From contig NZ_DATJCA010000021.1 in assembly GCF_035515035.1 (NCBI RefSeq), forward strand, positions 17,424 through 81,423: a stretch of DNA of 64,000 nt, written 5' to 3'. The notes under the pieces are model-generated. The model worked only from the letters and a program-made list of their open reading frames with translations. It ran no database searches and was not told where the DNA came from. Origin of the DNA: Gelidibacter sp035515035. Lineage in GTDB: Bacteria > Bacteroidota > Bacteroidia > Flavobacteriales > Flavobacteriaceae. Below, one piece after another: positions 42,567-50,527 of the stretch. Position numbers and translations under genes: made by a program. Within the stretch, counting starts at the first letter, position 1, and each line of letters opens with the position of its first letter.

Positions 42567-43583
42567 ATGAAACACAAAGTTCTTTTTTTAGTGACAGTCT
42601 TAAGTCTTTTGAGCTTTACTTCAAATGCACAGCGTGGCGTGAGAATTGGGTATATAGATACTGAATATATTTTACAAAATGTGCCTGAATACCAAGATGC
42701 CACGGCACAATTGGACACAAAGGTTCTTCAATGGAAGTCTGATGTAGAACAGCGTTTAGCCGCCTTGGAGCAAAAAAAATCACAGCTCAACAATGAGCGC
42801 GTGCTTTTAACCAAGGAGTTATATGAAGAGCGTTTTGAAGACATCAGTTTTGAGGAAAAGGAAATTTTGGACTATCAACAAAAGCGTTTCGGTCCCAATG
42901 GCGATTTGATGATTCAAAAGACACAGTTGATCCAGCCTATTCAAGATCAGATTTTCGCAGCAGTGCAGGAAATTGCAGGAAGTAGAGAATATGATTTTAT
43001 TTTTGACAGATCAGCTGACGTGGTGATGTTATTTGCCGCAGAGCGTTTTGACCTTAGTGAATTAGTGCTGAGAAGCATCACCCGGTCTTCAAAACGTACG
43101 CAAGCACAAACTAAATCTGAACGAAGAGCGGCAGCCGAAGAAGATGTTGTGCCCGTTATCAATAAGGAGTTGGATGCCCGTGAACAAGCTTTGGATGAAA
43201 AACAGAGTGAGCGTGTAAAAGCAGTAGAAGCGAGAAGAGCGGAGCAGCAAGCAACACGAGATTCCATAAAAGCTGATGTTGAAGCCAGACGCCAAAAAAT
43301 ATTGGAAGACAGAGCAAAAGCCAAGGCTGAAAGAGAAAATAAAAACAACCCTCAGGACAGTACATCAGTGACGGCTGAAGAAAAAAGCAAAACTGCTGTG
43401 GAGAGCACCAAAAAAACGACAGCACAAATGGCCGAGGAAAAGAGACAACAACAAGCTGCTGATCGTGAGGCCCGACAAAAAGAACTTGACGAACGCAGAA
43501 ATAAAATATTAGAAGAACGCAGAAAAGCAAAAGAAGAACGTGATGCTCAGAAAAAATCTAAAGATTCCGTTCCAGAAAAATAA
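42567..43583 (+). CDS. OmpH/Skp-family chaperone with long charged C-terminal tail
   Basis: 338 residues. Signal peptide (MKHKVLFLVTVLSLLSFTSNAQ) and a Skp-like core to about 170 (IGYIDTEYILQNVPEYQDA, then coiled arms, then IFAAVQEIAGSREYDFIFDRSADVVMLFA). The second half (about 175-338) is a very charged K/E/R/A/Q-rich helix with repeated ARRQ/EERR/RAKAE units. That tail roughly doubles the usual Skp length. Lies between bamA and the normal-size Skp gene, consistent with a role in delivering outer-membrane proteins. Confidence 0.88.
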   Translation: MKHKVLFLVTVLSLLSFTSNAQRGVRIGYIDTEYILQNVPEYQDATAQLDTKVLQWKSDVEQRLAALEQKKSQLNNERVLLTKELYEERFEDISFEEKEILDYQQKRFGPNGDLMIQKTQLIQPIQDQIFAAVQEIAGSREYDFIFDRSADVVMLFAAERFDLSELVLRSITRSSKRTQAQTKSERRAAAEEDVVPVINKELDAREQALDEKQSERVKAVEARRAEQQATRDSIKADVEARRQKILEDRAKAKAERENKNNPQDSTSVTAEEKSKTAVESTKKTTAQMAEEKRQQQAADREARQKELDERRNKILEERRKAKEERDAQKKSKDSVPEK

Positions 43584-43629
43584 TAAATAAAAACAATTAA
43601 TAATTATAACACGTAATACTATTTTAAAA

Positions 43630-44139
43630 ATGAAACATTTTAAGACCCTTTTATTTGCAGGACTACTTTTCATTGGAGCAACTAGCTTCACTAATGCTCA
43701 AAGTAAAATTGCTCATATCAACACACAAGAGCTTATTAAAGCAATGCCAGCAATGAAAAGTGCTCAAGCAGAATTAGAGAAACTGCAAAAAACGTATGAG
43801 ACTGAAATTCAAACAATGGCAACTGAACTTCAAAACAAAATGAAACAGTACCAAGCTGAAGTTGAAAGTAAGACTGACGAAGAGAATGCTAAAAGATCTC
43901 AAGAAGTACAAGGTATGCAACAGAGTATTCGTGAATACCAAAATACAGCTCAACAAGATCTTCAAAAGAAAGAATTTGACTTGTTAAAACCAATTACTGA
44001 CAAAGCTGAAGCATCTATCCAAAAAGTTGCAAAAGCTCAAGGTTTTCAGTACGTATTGGATTCATCTCCAGGTTCAGGTGTGATCTTGGCTGAAGGAAAA
44101 GACCTTACAGCAGATGTCAAAAAAGATTTAGGATTCTAA
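43630..44139 (+). CDS. OmpH/Skp periplasmic chaperone
   Basis: 169 residues, typical Skp size. Signal peptide MKHFKTLLFAGLLFIGATSFTNAQ, core strand KIAHINTQELIKAMPAM, two long coiled arms (about 48-120), and a closing FDLLKPITDKAEASIQKVAKAQGFQYVLDSS. Holds unfolded outer-membrane proteins in the periplasm for BamA. Followed by a strong terminator. Confidence 0.93.
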   Translation: MKHFKTLLFAGLLFIGATSFTNAQSKIAHINTQELIKAMPAMKSAQAELEKLQKTYETEIQTMATELQNKMKQYQAEVESKTDEENAKRSQEVQGMQQSIREYQNTAQQDLQKKEFDLLKPITDKAEASIQKVAKAQGFQYVLDSSPGSGVILAEGKDLTADVKKDLGF

Positions 44140-44170
44140 AACTATTTTAGATCGTAACAAAATTTTATAT

Positions 44171-44199
44171 GGAAAGCCACTTTTAATGAGTGGCTTTCC
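44171..44199 (+). terminator. terminator after the skp genes
   Basis: 11-bp perfect stem GGAAAGCCACT/AGTGGCTTTCC with a 7-base loop, then an ATTTTT run. Confidence 0.85.
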
Positions 44200-44207
44200 T
44201 ATTTTTG
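44200..44207 (+). promoter_or_regulatory. -7 box TATTTTTG before murI
   Basis: Matches TAnnTTTG only 4 bases before the murI ATG and directly against the terminator stem. No -33 TTG at a good spacing. It may instead be only the terminator's T run. Confidence 0.3.
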
Positions 44208-44211
44208 TATT

Positions 44212-44991
44212 ATGAGCACGCAACCAATTGGCATCTTTGACTCAGGTATTGGTGGGACTTCGATTTTTAAGGAGATTAAGGCCCTCCTTCCTAACGAGCA
44301 TACTATTTATTTGGCAGATAGTTTTAACGCCCCCTATGGCAATAAAACTCAACAGGAAATCATTGATTTGAGCATTAAGAATACAGAGTTGCTAATTCAG
44401 AAAAACTGTAAGCTCATTGTCGTGGCTTGTAATACTGCAACAACCAATGCCATCACCACTTTAAGAGATTCCTACAACCTTCCGTTTATAGGTATTGAAC
44501 CAGCCATTAAACCAGCCGCCTTAAGTACACAAACAAAAGCGATTGGAATTTTGGCAACCAAAGGGACGCTCAGCAGTGAGTTGTTTCATAAAACAACAGA
44601 CCTCTATAGTAATGGTATAAAAGTAATAGAACAAGTTGGCGAAGGAATTGTGTCACTTATTGAGGAGGGGAAGACCAATAGTGAGGAAATGAAAACCTTA
44701 CTCCTCACCTATTTGAAGCCTATGCTAGATGCAAATATTGACTATCTGGTTTTAGGCTGTACGCACTATCCTTACCTCATCCCGTTATTGTTGGACCTAT
44801 TGCCCAGCCGCGTTAAAATAATCGATTCAGGGCAAGCTGTAGCGCGTCAAACAAAATCCGTATTGGAACAACATGATCTTATGAACACCGTATCCACACA
44901 CGGTGACAATAAATTTTATACCAACGGCACTGTTGAGGTTTTAACAGAGATTTTAGAGCGTAAATACAGCGTTCAACATTTGCAGTTTTAG
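44212..44991 (+). CDS. murI: Glutamate racemase
   Basis: 259 residues. Conserved IGIFDSGIGGTSI near 6-18 with the catalytic-site Asp, VVACNTATTNA near 76 with the first catalytic Cys, and LVLGCTHYPYL near 180 with the second. Supplies D-glutamate for peptidoglycan, in keeping with the envelope genes upstream. Confidence 0.96.
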   Translation: MSTQPIGIFDSGIGGTSIFKEIKALLPNEHTIYLADSFNAPYGNKTQQEIIDLSIKNTELLIQKNCKLIVVACNTATTNAITTLRDSYNLPFIGIEPAIKPAALSTQTKAIGILATKGTLSSELFHKTTDLYSNGIKVIEQVGEGIVSLIEEGKTNSEEMKTLLLTYLKPMLDANIDYLVLGCTHYPYLIPLLLDLLPSRVKIIDSGQAVARQTKSVLEQHDLMNTVSTHGDNKFYTNGTVEVLTEILERKYSVQHLQF

Positions 44992-45125
44992 GAATTAAAT
45001 GATTTAGGATTTGGCTGAACGTACTTTTTCCTACGGACGGACTGCTGATTTTTGATAATTACTGACTATTCTATTTGCCAGAAGTCGTCCTGATTCTTAA
45101 TTCTTGATTCTTTGTTCTCTTTTCT

Positions 45126-45644
45126 TTATTCATCCTTAAACCAACCCGAATACGTCACATAGTTTTCCGCAATCCGATGGATTTCACCAGAGATCAATTC
45201 CGCACTAATATCTTTAACCTTTTTTGCAGGCACACCGGCGTAAATACTACCAGATTCAACTAGGGTATTTTTCGTGACTACAGCACCTGCGGCAATAATA
45301 CTATTGCTTTCTACAACGCAATCGTCCATAACAATGCTCCCCATCCCAATCAAGACATTATCGTGAATGGTACACCCATGCACAATGGCATTATGGCCAA
45401 TAGACACATTATTGCCAATCGTCGTAGGCGATTTTTGATAGGTAGCATGTATGACCGCACCATCCTGAATATTGACCTTATTTCCGATCTTAATATAATG
45501 CACATCGCCTCTGATGACCGCATTGAACCACACACTACATTCTGTTCCAATGGTGACCTCGCCTACAATGGTGGCATTCTCTGCAATATAACAGTCGTCC
45601 GCTATTTGAGGATGTTTTCCGTTTACTGATTTTATAATGGGCAT
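45126..45644 (-). CDS. Gamma-class carbonic anhydrase family protein
   Basis: 172 residues, left-handed beta-helix of hexapeptide repeats: YIAENATIVGEVTIGTECSVWFNAVIRGD, VNIQDGAVIHATYQ, and SIGHNAIVHGCTIHDNVLIG with His metal-ligand candidates. The C-terminal helix (AELISGEIHRIAENYV) is typical of YrdA/PaaY relatives. Carbonic anhydrase activity cannot be assumed. A decayed copy of this gene's first codons lies 187 bases upstream. Confidence 0.9.
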   Translation of the reverse strand: MPIIKSVNGKHPQIADDCYIAENATIVGEVTIGTECSVWFNAVIRGDVHYIKIGNKVNIQDGAVIHATYQKSPTTIGNNVSIGHNAIVHGCTIHDNVLIGMGSIVMDDCVVESNSIIAAGAVVTKNTLVESGSIYAGVPAKKVKDISAELISGEIHRIAENYVTYSGWFKDE

Positions 45645-46013
45645 GAAAAATCCTTTTAGAAAGGGAATCCCAGAAATATAATTGAGATTCCTTTTGGGTT
45701 AATGTTATTTGTTGATGATTGTATTTTTCTGTGAAAATTTAATATCCTCCAAAAATGGAAGTTTTAAAATGAGATTCCTGCCTTCGCAAAAATTGAGGCT
45801 CTTTTCCATTTATTGTTTTAATAGTTGGCATGTTGGAAATTTCAAGTTTAAATTTTCGTGTTCGAATTCGAATTCAGATTCCAGTTCAACTTCCATAAAA
45901 TTAAGATAATACTTATGATTTTTAAAATACCAAAATTTCTGCCCACTACACCATCCAATGCTCGATCCCTTCCTTTTTATAAGACTGGAGACTGCATATT
46001 GAATACTGCCTAC
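45645..46013. other. 369-base repeat-rich gap
   Basis: Between the carbonic anhydrase and PorP genes, no intact gene. It holds a near-perfect hairpin (about 45660-45694, AAAGGGAATCCC against GAGATTCCTTTT), a degenerate REP-like unit (45771-45790), the decayed carbonic anhydrase start (45793-45831) and a GAATTC-containing AT-rich stretch. Confidence 0.65.
45742..45831 (-). pseudogene. decayed duplicate of the carbonic anhydrase 5' end
   Basis: Minus-strand ATG at 45831 reads MPTIKTINGKEPQ, against MPIIKSVNGKHPQ at the start of the intact gene (45644). 31 of 39 bases (45793-45831 vs 45606-45644) match without gaps. After this the frame runs into a REP-like sequence and stops at codon 31. Presumably the remnant of a tandem paralogue. 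Confidence 0.55.
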
Positions 46014-47030
46014 CTAATTAACCGCTGGACAGGCACAATCATATCTCACTTTTTTACAATTAAAATTATAGCCCAAGGTCAACTGATGAAAACCACCATT
46101 ATTAAAAACAACAGAATTTGCCTGATAAGAATAGGTATAGGCAAAAACAAAATTCTTATAATCCATACCTAAAAAAGGTGTAAAATATTGCAGATTTTGG
46201 CTGCTTACACCAGCTCCATTTGAAAATTCGGCACCGTCCAAACTTCGGCGATAGGAAATACCTCCCCATAATTTTCCGAAATCCATATCTTTATAAACCT
46301 TTGCGTTAACATCAATGGAAGATTCCTTTGTACCATCTCTATATAAAAACATTATGGAGGGTTCATAACTCCACTCACTGCCGAATTTTTTAAAAACGTT
46401 TCCTGCACTGAATAACAGCGTTCTTAAATTATCATATCTAAAAATGCCGTTGGCATTAGAATTTACGCCATCGTTATTCAATACGTTTTTTAGCGTGGCA
46501 TGGGCATAAAAGTTTATTAAATGATAAGAGAATCCAAAATCGATATTAAAATTGGTGGCACTTTGTTCGATTCCTGAAATCAAAGGATCAAAACCTTCAT
46601 TTAAAAATGTGGTTTCATCTAATTTATACTGAATGGCACCTGCGCTCAACCCGAAGGATAGCATATTCAGGTCAATTTCATTTCGTGAAAACATTAAATG
46701 ATGTGCATAGGTAAAATAAGCGCCCGTTTGAGAATGGTAGCCATTCTTATCATTATAAACAATGGCTCCAATGGCAGATTGTGATTCTCCAATACGACTA
46801 TTGATACTCATGGTTTGCAATGCAGGAGCATTATCTTGGCCAAACCATTGTTTACGTGCGGTTAATCTTATTTTGGCACAATTGGCAACACCCGCCATGG
46901 AGGGGTGAATCAAATAATAATTATCGGTCAAATAATCAGAATATATGGGCAATCCTTCTTGTGCTGTACTGAATTGTGCTGTTAATGCTGCAAAAGCTAG
47001 TAAACAAAACTTTTTAAACTTCATATTCAT
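46014..47030 (-). CDS. PorP/SprF family type IX secretion-associated outer-membrane protein
   Basis: 338 residues from ATG 47030; the frame continues four codons to a TTG, and a second ATG lies two codons in. Signal peptide KFKKFCLLAFAALTAQFSTAQ. The family hallmark DYLTDNYYLIHPSMAGVANCAKIRLTARKQWFG lies near 30-62. The barrel ends FHQLTLGYNF before a short CKKVRYDCACPAVN tail. SprF-like proteins work with the type IX system, usually next to a large surface adhesin; none is seen adjacent here. Confidence 0.88.
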   Translation of the reverse strand: MNMKFKKFCLLAFAALTAQFSTAQEGLPIYSDYLTDNYYLIHPSMAGVANCAKIRLTARKQWFGQDNAPALQTMSINSRIGESQSAIGAIVYNDKNGYHSQTGAYFTYAHHLMFSRNEIDLNMLSFGLSAGAIQYKLDETTFLNEGFDPLISGIEQSATNFNIDFGFSYHLINFYAHATLKNVLNNDGVNSNANGIFRYDNLRTLLFSAGNVFKKFGSEWSYEPSIMFLYRDGTKESSIDVNAKVYKDMDFGKLWGGISYRRSLDGAEFSNGAGVSSQNLQYFTPFLGMDYKNFVFAYTYSYQANSVVFNNGGFHQLTLGYNFNCKKVRYDCACPAVN

Positions 47031-47404
47031 TGTTCTTTTCAAGTCAAAATCGGCTTTAATTTTGTGTTTATCTTCGTAGTTTGTTGACGAAAAGCCAATA
47101 CTACTTTTGGTAACACAGACTAAAAGTGTCGGTTTACTTGAGCAGCTTTCTATTCGCCAAATATATAAATTTTTGTGTTTGATATCCCATATACCTTAAT
47201 TTAATAGGATCCCTAGTCCTTATAAAACCTATTAATTTCACAGCAAGTAAACAAACACACTGTTGGTCTTCCTACGCGACTTAAATCTTCAAAATCAATT
47301 GTCTAAAGGTTTTCATATCGTCAAAATCCCATGGACTAATATCGTGCTCAAAAAAACCGGGTTTACCCTTTAGATTCCTTATTTTTGCATAAAGAATTGA
47401 ACCT
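47031..47404. other. 374-base divergent spacer (PorP / nfu)
   Basis: No intact gene. It contains a -7 box for nfu and, on the minus strand from about 47400 to 47281, an open stretch whose translation (KGKPGFFEHDISPWDFDD...) looks protein-like but lacks a plausible start. Confidence 0.55.
47380..47387 (+). promoter_or_regulatory. -7 box TATTTTTG for nfu
   Basis: TAnnTTTG match 17 bases before the ATG at 47405; no clear -33 TTG. Confidence 0.45.
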
Positions 47405-48307
47405 ATGCAAACGACAACTATTTCAATACATAAAACCAGTAATCCTACGATAATAAAATTTGAAGCTGATAAGTTTTTAACCAACCATGAAAGTTTCGAA
47501 TTTAGTAATATTGACGAAGCCCAAAATTCTCCTTTGGCGCAACAGTTATTTTACCTACCCTTTATAAAAAAAGTATATATCTCAGGCAATTTTATCGCTT
47601 TAGAACGTTACGATATTGTGGAATGGGAAGATGTACAAGAAGAAGTTGCCCAACAAATTGAACAGTACATCAATGATGGAAAGCCAGTTGTAACGGAAGA
47701 GAATGTACAAAACCAAAAACCTATCTCAATCTATGCTGAGAGCACTCCAAATCCAGCGGTTTTAAAATTTGTTGCCAACAAAAAACTGGTAGCCACTTCT
47801 TATGAGTTTGTTTCTAGGGAAGACGCCAAGTATTCTCCTTTAGCTACTGAATTATTCCATTTACCTTTTGTAAGAAGTGTCTTTTTTGATGAAAATTTCA
47901 TTTCGGTCACTAAATCTGATGTTGCCGAGTGGAGTGAAATCACTACAGAATTAAGAGAATTTATCAGAAATTATATTGAAAGCGGTAAGGACATAATTTT
48001 GGCAGACGCTCCTAAAGTCTTAAAGAAAACCGAAAGTCAAGTTGAAGCCCAATTTGAAAACTATGACGACATCTCAAAAGAAATCATTACGATTCTTGAA
48101 GAATACGTGAAACCTGCAGTTGCTAGCGATGGTGGGAATATTGAGTTTCAATCTTATGATCCTAAAACTAAAAAAGTAAGCGTTATTTTACAAGGCGCAT
48201 GTAGTGGGTGTCCTTCCTCTACTTATACCTTAAAAAATGGTATTGAAAATATGCTTAAGGAAATGCTCAAGGATAAGGACTTGACCGTAGAAGCATTAAA
48301 TGGTTAA
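47405..48307 (+). CDS. Nfu-type Fe-S scaffold with two N-terminal domains
   Basis: 300 residues. Two consecutive Nfu N-terminal domains: about 5-90 (KTSNPTIIKFEADKFL...SPLAQQLFYLPFIKKVYISGNFIAL) and about 106-195 (ESTPNPAVLKFVANKKL...SPLATELFHLPFVRSVFFDENFISV). The NifU C-terminal domain (about 212-297) follows, with the cluster-binding pair Cys266/Cys269 in GACSGCPSS. It carries Fe-S clusters to target proteins. The internal duplication is clear in the sequence. Followed by dodecin. Confidence 0.93.
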   Translation: MQTTTISIHKTSNPTIIKFEADKFLTNHESFEFSNIDEAQNSPLAQQLFYLPFIKKVYISGNFIALERYDIVEWEDVQEEVAQQIEQYINDGKPVVTEENVQNQKPISIYAESTPNPAVLKFVANKKLVATSYEFVSREDAKYSPLATELFHLPFVRSVFFDENFISVTKSDVAEWSEITTELREFIRNYIESGKDIILADAPKVLKKTESQVEAQFENYDDISKEIITILEEYVKPAVASDGGNIEFQSYDPKTKKVSVILQGACSGCPSSTYTLKNGIENMLKEMLKDKDLTVEALNG

Positions 48308-48369
48308 ATTTGATTTATTTTTCTTATCTTTAAGAATACAAGTAAATTATTAATTTAAAAACTATAAAT

Positions 48370-48570
48370 ATGTCAGTATTAAAAGTTATTGAAATTTTAG
48401 CAAGCTCCGACAAAAGTTGGGAAGACGCTGCAAGAAATGGAGTAAATCACGCTTCTAAAACTATTAAGAACATTAAGTCTGTGTATGTAAAGGACCAAAG
48501 TATTACCGTTAAAAACGATGAGTTGTCTCAGTATAGAGTCAATTTAAAGATAACCTTTGAAGTCCAATAA
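48370..48570 (+). CDS. Dodecin family flavin-binding protein
   Basis: 66 residues, full length for the family: KVIEILASSDKSWEDAARNGVNHASKTIKNIKSVYVKDQSI. The conserved Trp (SDKSWEDA) stacks on the bound flavin in known dodecins, which form dodecameric flavin stores. 63 bases after nfu, with its own terminator. Confidence 0.93.
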   Translation: MSVLKVIEILASSDKSWEDAARNGVNHASKTIKNIKSVYVKDQSITVKNDELSQYRVNLKITFEVQ

Positions 48571-48579
48571 AATTAAAAT

Positions 48580-48600
48580 TAGCGCTTAAAAAAAGCGCTA
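48580..48600 (+). terminator. terminator after dodecin
   Basis: 8-bp perfect stem TAGCGCTT/AAGCGCTA, then a T6 run. Confidence 0.8.
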
Positions 48601-48661
48601 TTTTTTAATCCATAAGTCTCCCACCTATAGTTCTCATTAGCGCTCTTGCTCTCGAGCATTT

Positions 48662-48871
48662 TTACTTCTTTATTTTAGAAACACTCAAAGACATTAAAAG
48701 TTTTGGGTTAAAATCAAAGAGATTTGCCGAAGACACAAAAATTTTAGTTGCCAACCAAGGTTTATAGAATGGTTTTTTGGCTGCAGGTCTTCTGCTATCA
48801 ATCATTTTAAACGTTTCCGCTTTTACATCCTTCTTTTTAATACACATTACTTTTGCCGGTATCATTGGCAC
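48662..48871 (-). CDS. Possible small basic protein (69 aa)
   Basis: 69 residues with two possible starts (residue 1 or Met9). Basic, with no signal peptide; contains ETFKMIDSRRPAAKKPFYKPWLATKIFVSS. It occupies an otherwise empty 452-base gap between dodecin and mscS, and its composition is protein-like. There is no clear promoter or family, so it may be spurious. Confidence 0.35.
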   Translation of the reverse strand: MPMIPAKVMCIKKKDVKAETFKMIDSRRPAAKKPFYKPWLATKIFVSSANLFDFNPKLLMSLSVSKIKK

Positions 48872-48963
48872 TAATTCTACAAAAAAGATTAAATTTTATA
48901 TTCAATCCATACCTGCACTGATTACATTAGTTTCTCTAATATTTTCATAAATCCTCTATTGCA

Positions 48964-48994
48964 TTGTGTTATCCTAGGAGAAGTTATAACTTTG
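48964..48994 (+). promoter_or_regulatory. promoter of mscS (TTG-N20-TAACTTTG)
   Basis: TTG at 48964-48966 and TAACTTTG at 48987-48994, a full Bacteroidota promoter 28 bases before the ATG at 49023. Confidence 0.78.
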
Positions 48995-49022
48995 CGTATT
49001 AACAAAAAACATTAGAGATTAT

Positions 49023-49835
49023 ATGGAAATGCAACATTGGATTGACAAAGGTTATGAACTTATCATTGACTTTGGACCAAAAGTTTTAGTGGCTATTTTA
49101 ATATGGATCATTGGATCATGGGTCATTAAATTACTTTTGAAAGGTGTTGAAAAAGGAATGGCAAAAGGGAACTACGATATAAGCCTTCAAAAGTTCCTAC
49201 TTAACATCTTACAATGGACGCTTAAAATTGTTCTTGTTATTGTCATTTTAGGCACCGTTGGCATCGAAACTACATCCTTTGCCGCTATTCTAGCGTCTGC
49301 CGGTTTAGCTGTGGGATTAGCTTTACAGGGCTCACTGGCCAATTTTGCTGGTGGGATACTGCTTATGATATTCAAGCCTATTAAAGTAGGTGATTATATT
49401 GAAGCTCAAGGCACCTCAGGAACGGTGAGAGAAATTCAGATATTCACTACTAAATTGACCTCTCCTGACAATAAGATAATTATTATTCCTAATGGAAAAT
49501 TGTCAAATGATAATATTGTGAATTATTCCGCCATGGATCTACGTCGGATTGATTTCGTTTTTGGTGTAGGCTATGACTCTGATATTAAACAGACAAGAGA
49601 CCTCCTAATGGAACAGTTGACCTCACACCCTTTGGTATTGAAAGACCCGGCACCTCTGGTTAGGTTAAGCGCAATGGCTGACAGTTCGTTGAATTTTAAC
49701 GTTAGACCATGGGTTAAGAACTCTGATTATTGGAGTACGTATTATGATATTATGGAAAGCACTAAACAAGCCTTAGATGCTGCTGGAATTGAAATTCCTT
49801 ATCCACATCAAGTACATATCCGTAAGGAGGACTAA
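49023..49835 (+). CDS. mscS: Small-conductance mechanosensitive channel
   Basis: 270 residues. Three N-terminal membrane segments; the pore-lining TM3 region GIETTSFAAILASAGLAVGLALQGSLANFAGGI near 80-112 has the Gly/Ala packing of MscS. The cytoplasmic beta domain (FKPIKVGDYIEAQGTSGTVREIQIFTTKL) and C-terminal alpha/beta cage follow. It opens under membrane tension to release osmolytes. Its stop overlaps the convergent tsaB stop by 4 bases. Confidence 0.93.
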   Translation: MEMQHWIDKGYELIIDFGPKVLVAILIWIIGSWVIKLLLKGVEKGMAKGNYDISLQKFLLNILQWTLKIVLVIVILGTVGIETTSFAAILASAGLAVGLALQGSLANFAGGILLMIFKPIKVGDYIEAQGTSGTVREIQIFTTKLTSPDNKIIIIPNGKLSNDNIVNYSAMDLRRIDFVFGVGYDSDIKQTRDLLMEQLTSHPLVLKDPAPLVRLSAMADSSLNFNVRPWVKNSDYWSTYYDIMESTKQALDAAGIEIPYPHQVHIRKED

Positions 49836-50509
49836 TCTTTAGCTTTAGCTTTAGTTCCGATAAAGTCCTTTAAGTAAAAAGGTTCAAAATAGGCGACATT
49901 CTCAATGTCGCCTATTTTGTATTTATCATAGGCCAATTTCCCCATTTCATTTGCAGAAGGAAGCTTATTTTCAATAAAGACCGCGTTGGGATGCGAAATG
50001 ATTTCTTTGGTTTTTTCAACACCGGTTCCAATAAAATAGACCTTACCGATATCCAAAAAGTCTTTAAAACTATCCGCATTCAAGATTTGAGCTTCTATAG
50101 TTCTCATCTGTTTGTGATCTTTATCGTAAACAGCTGCATACACTTCCAGTCTTCGGGCATCAAGCATGGGCACAATACATCCAGAATCAACATCTACTTG
50201 CTGCGACAAAGCTGCTAAAGTATCAACGGAAATTAAAGGTTTGTCCAAAGAAAAACAGAGTCCCTTGGCGGCTGAAACTCCAATACGCAACCCTGTATAA
50301 GAACCAGGCCCTTTACTGACGGCTATGGCATCCACCTCATGAGGTTTCAAATTAGCCTCTTTAAAGACCGTATCAATAAAAAGATGTAAGGATTCCGCAT
50401 GGGAGAAATTAGAGTTGTAATCCTCCTTTAAAACCAAAATCTCTCCTTCTTTGGAAAGAGAGACAGAACAATTGGTGGTGGCCGTTTCAATATTTAGTAT
50501 ATATGACAC
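49832..50509 (-). CDS. tsaB: tRNA N6-threonylcarbamoyladenosine synthesis protein TsaB
   Basis: 225 residues. ASKHA fold start ILNIETATTNCSVSLS; dimer and interaction segment GPGSYTGLRIGVSAAKGLCFSLDKPLISVDTLAAL near 66-100. It works with TsaD and TsaE to make t6A37 in ANN-decoding tRNAs. Lies 18 bases after the adaptor gene on the same strand, at the end of the efflux operon. Confidence 0.93.
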   Translation of the reverse strand: MSYILNIETATTNCSVSLSKEGEILVLKEDYNSNFSHAESLHLFIDTVFKEANLKPHEVDAIAVSKGPGSYTGLRIGVSAAKGLCFSLDKPLISVDTLAALSQQVDVDSGCIVPMLDARRLEVYAAVYDKDHKQMRTIEAQILNADSFKDFLDIGKVYFIGTGVEKTKEIISHPNAVFIENKLPSANEMGKLAYDKYKIGDIENVAYFEPFYLKDFIGTKAKAKD

Positions 50510-50527
50510 TTTAATTCTTTTTAAACA

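Noticed and set aside
43159..43530. 123-codon minus-strand open frame
   Set aside because: Antisense to the charged tail of the long Skp gene; its Phe/Leu/Cys-rich text is the reverse of Lys/Glu-rich codons.
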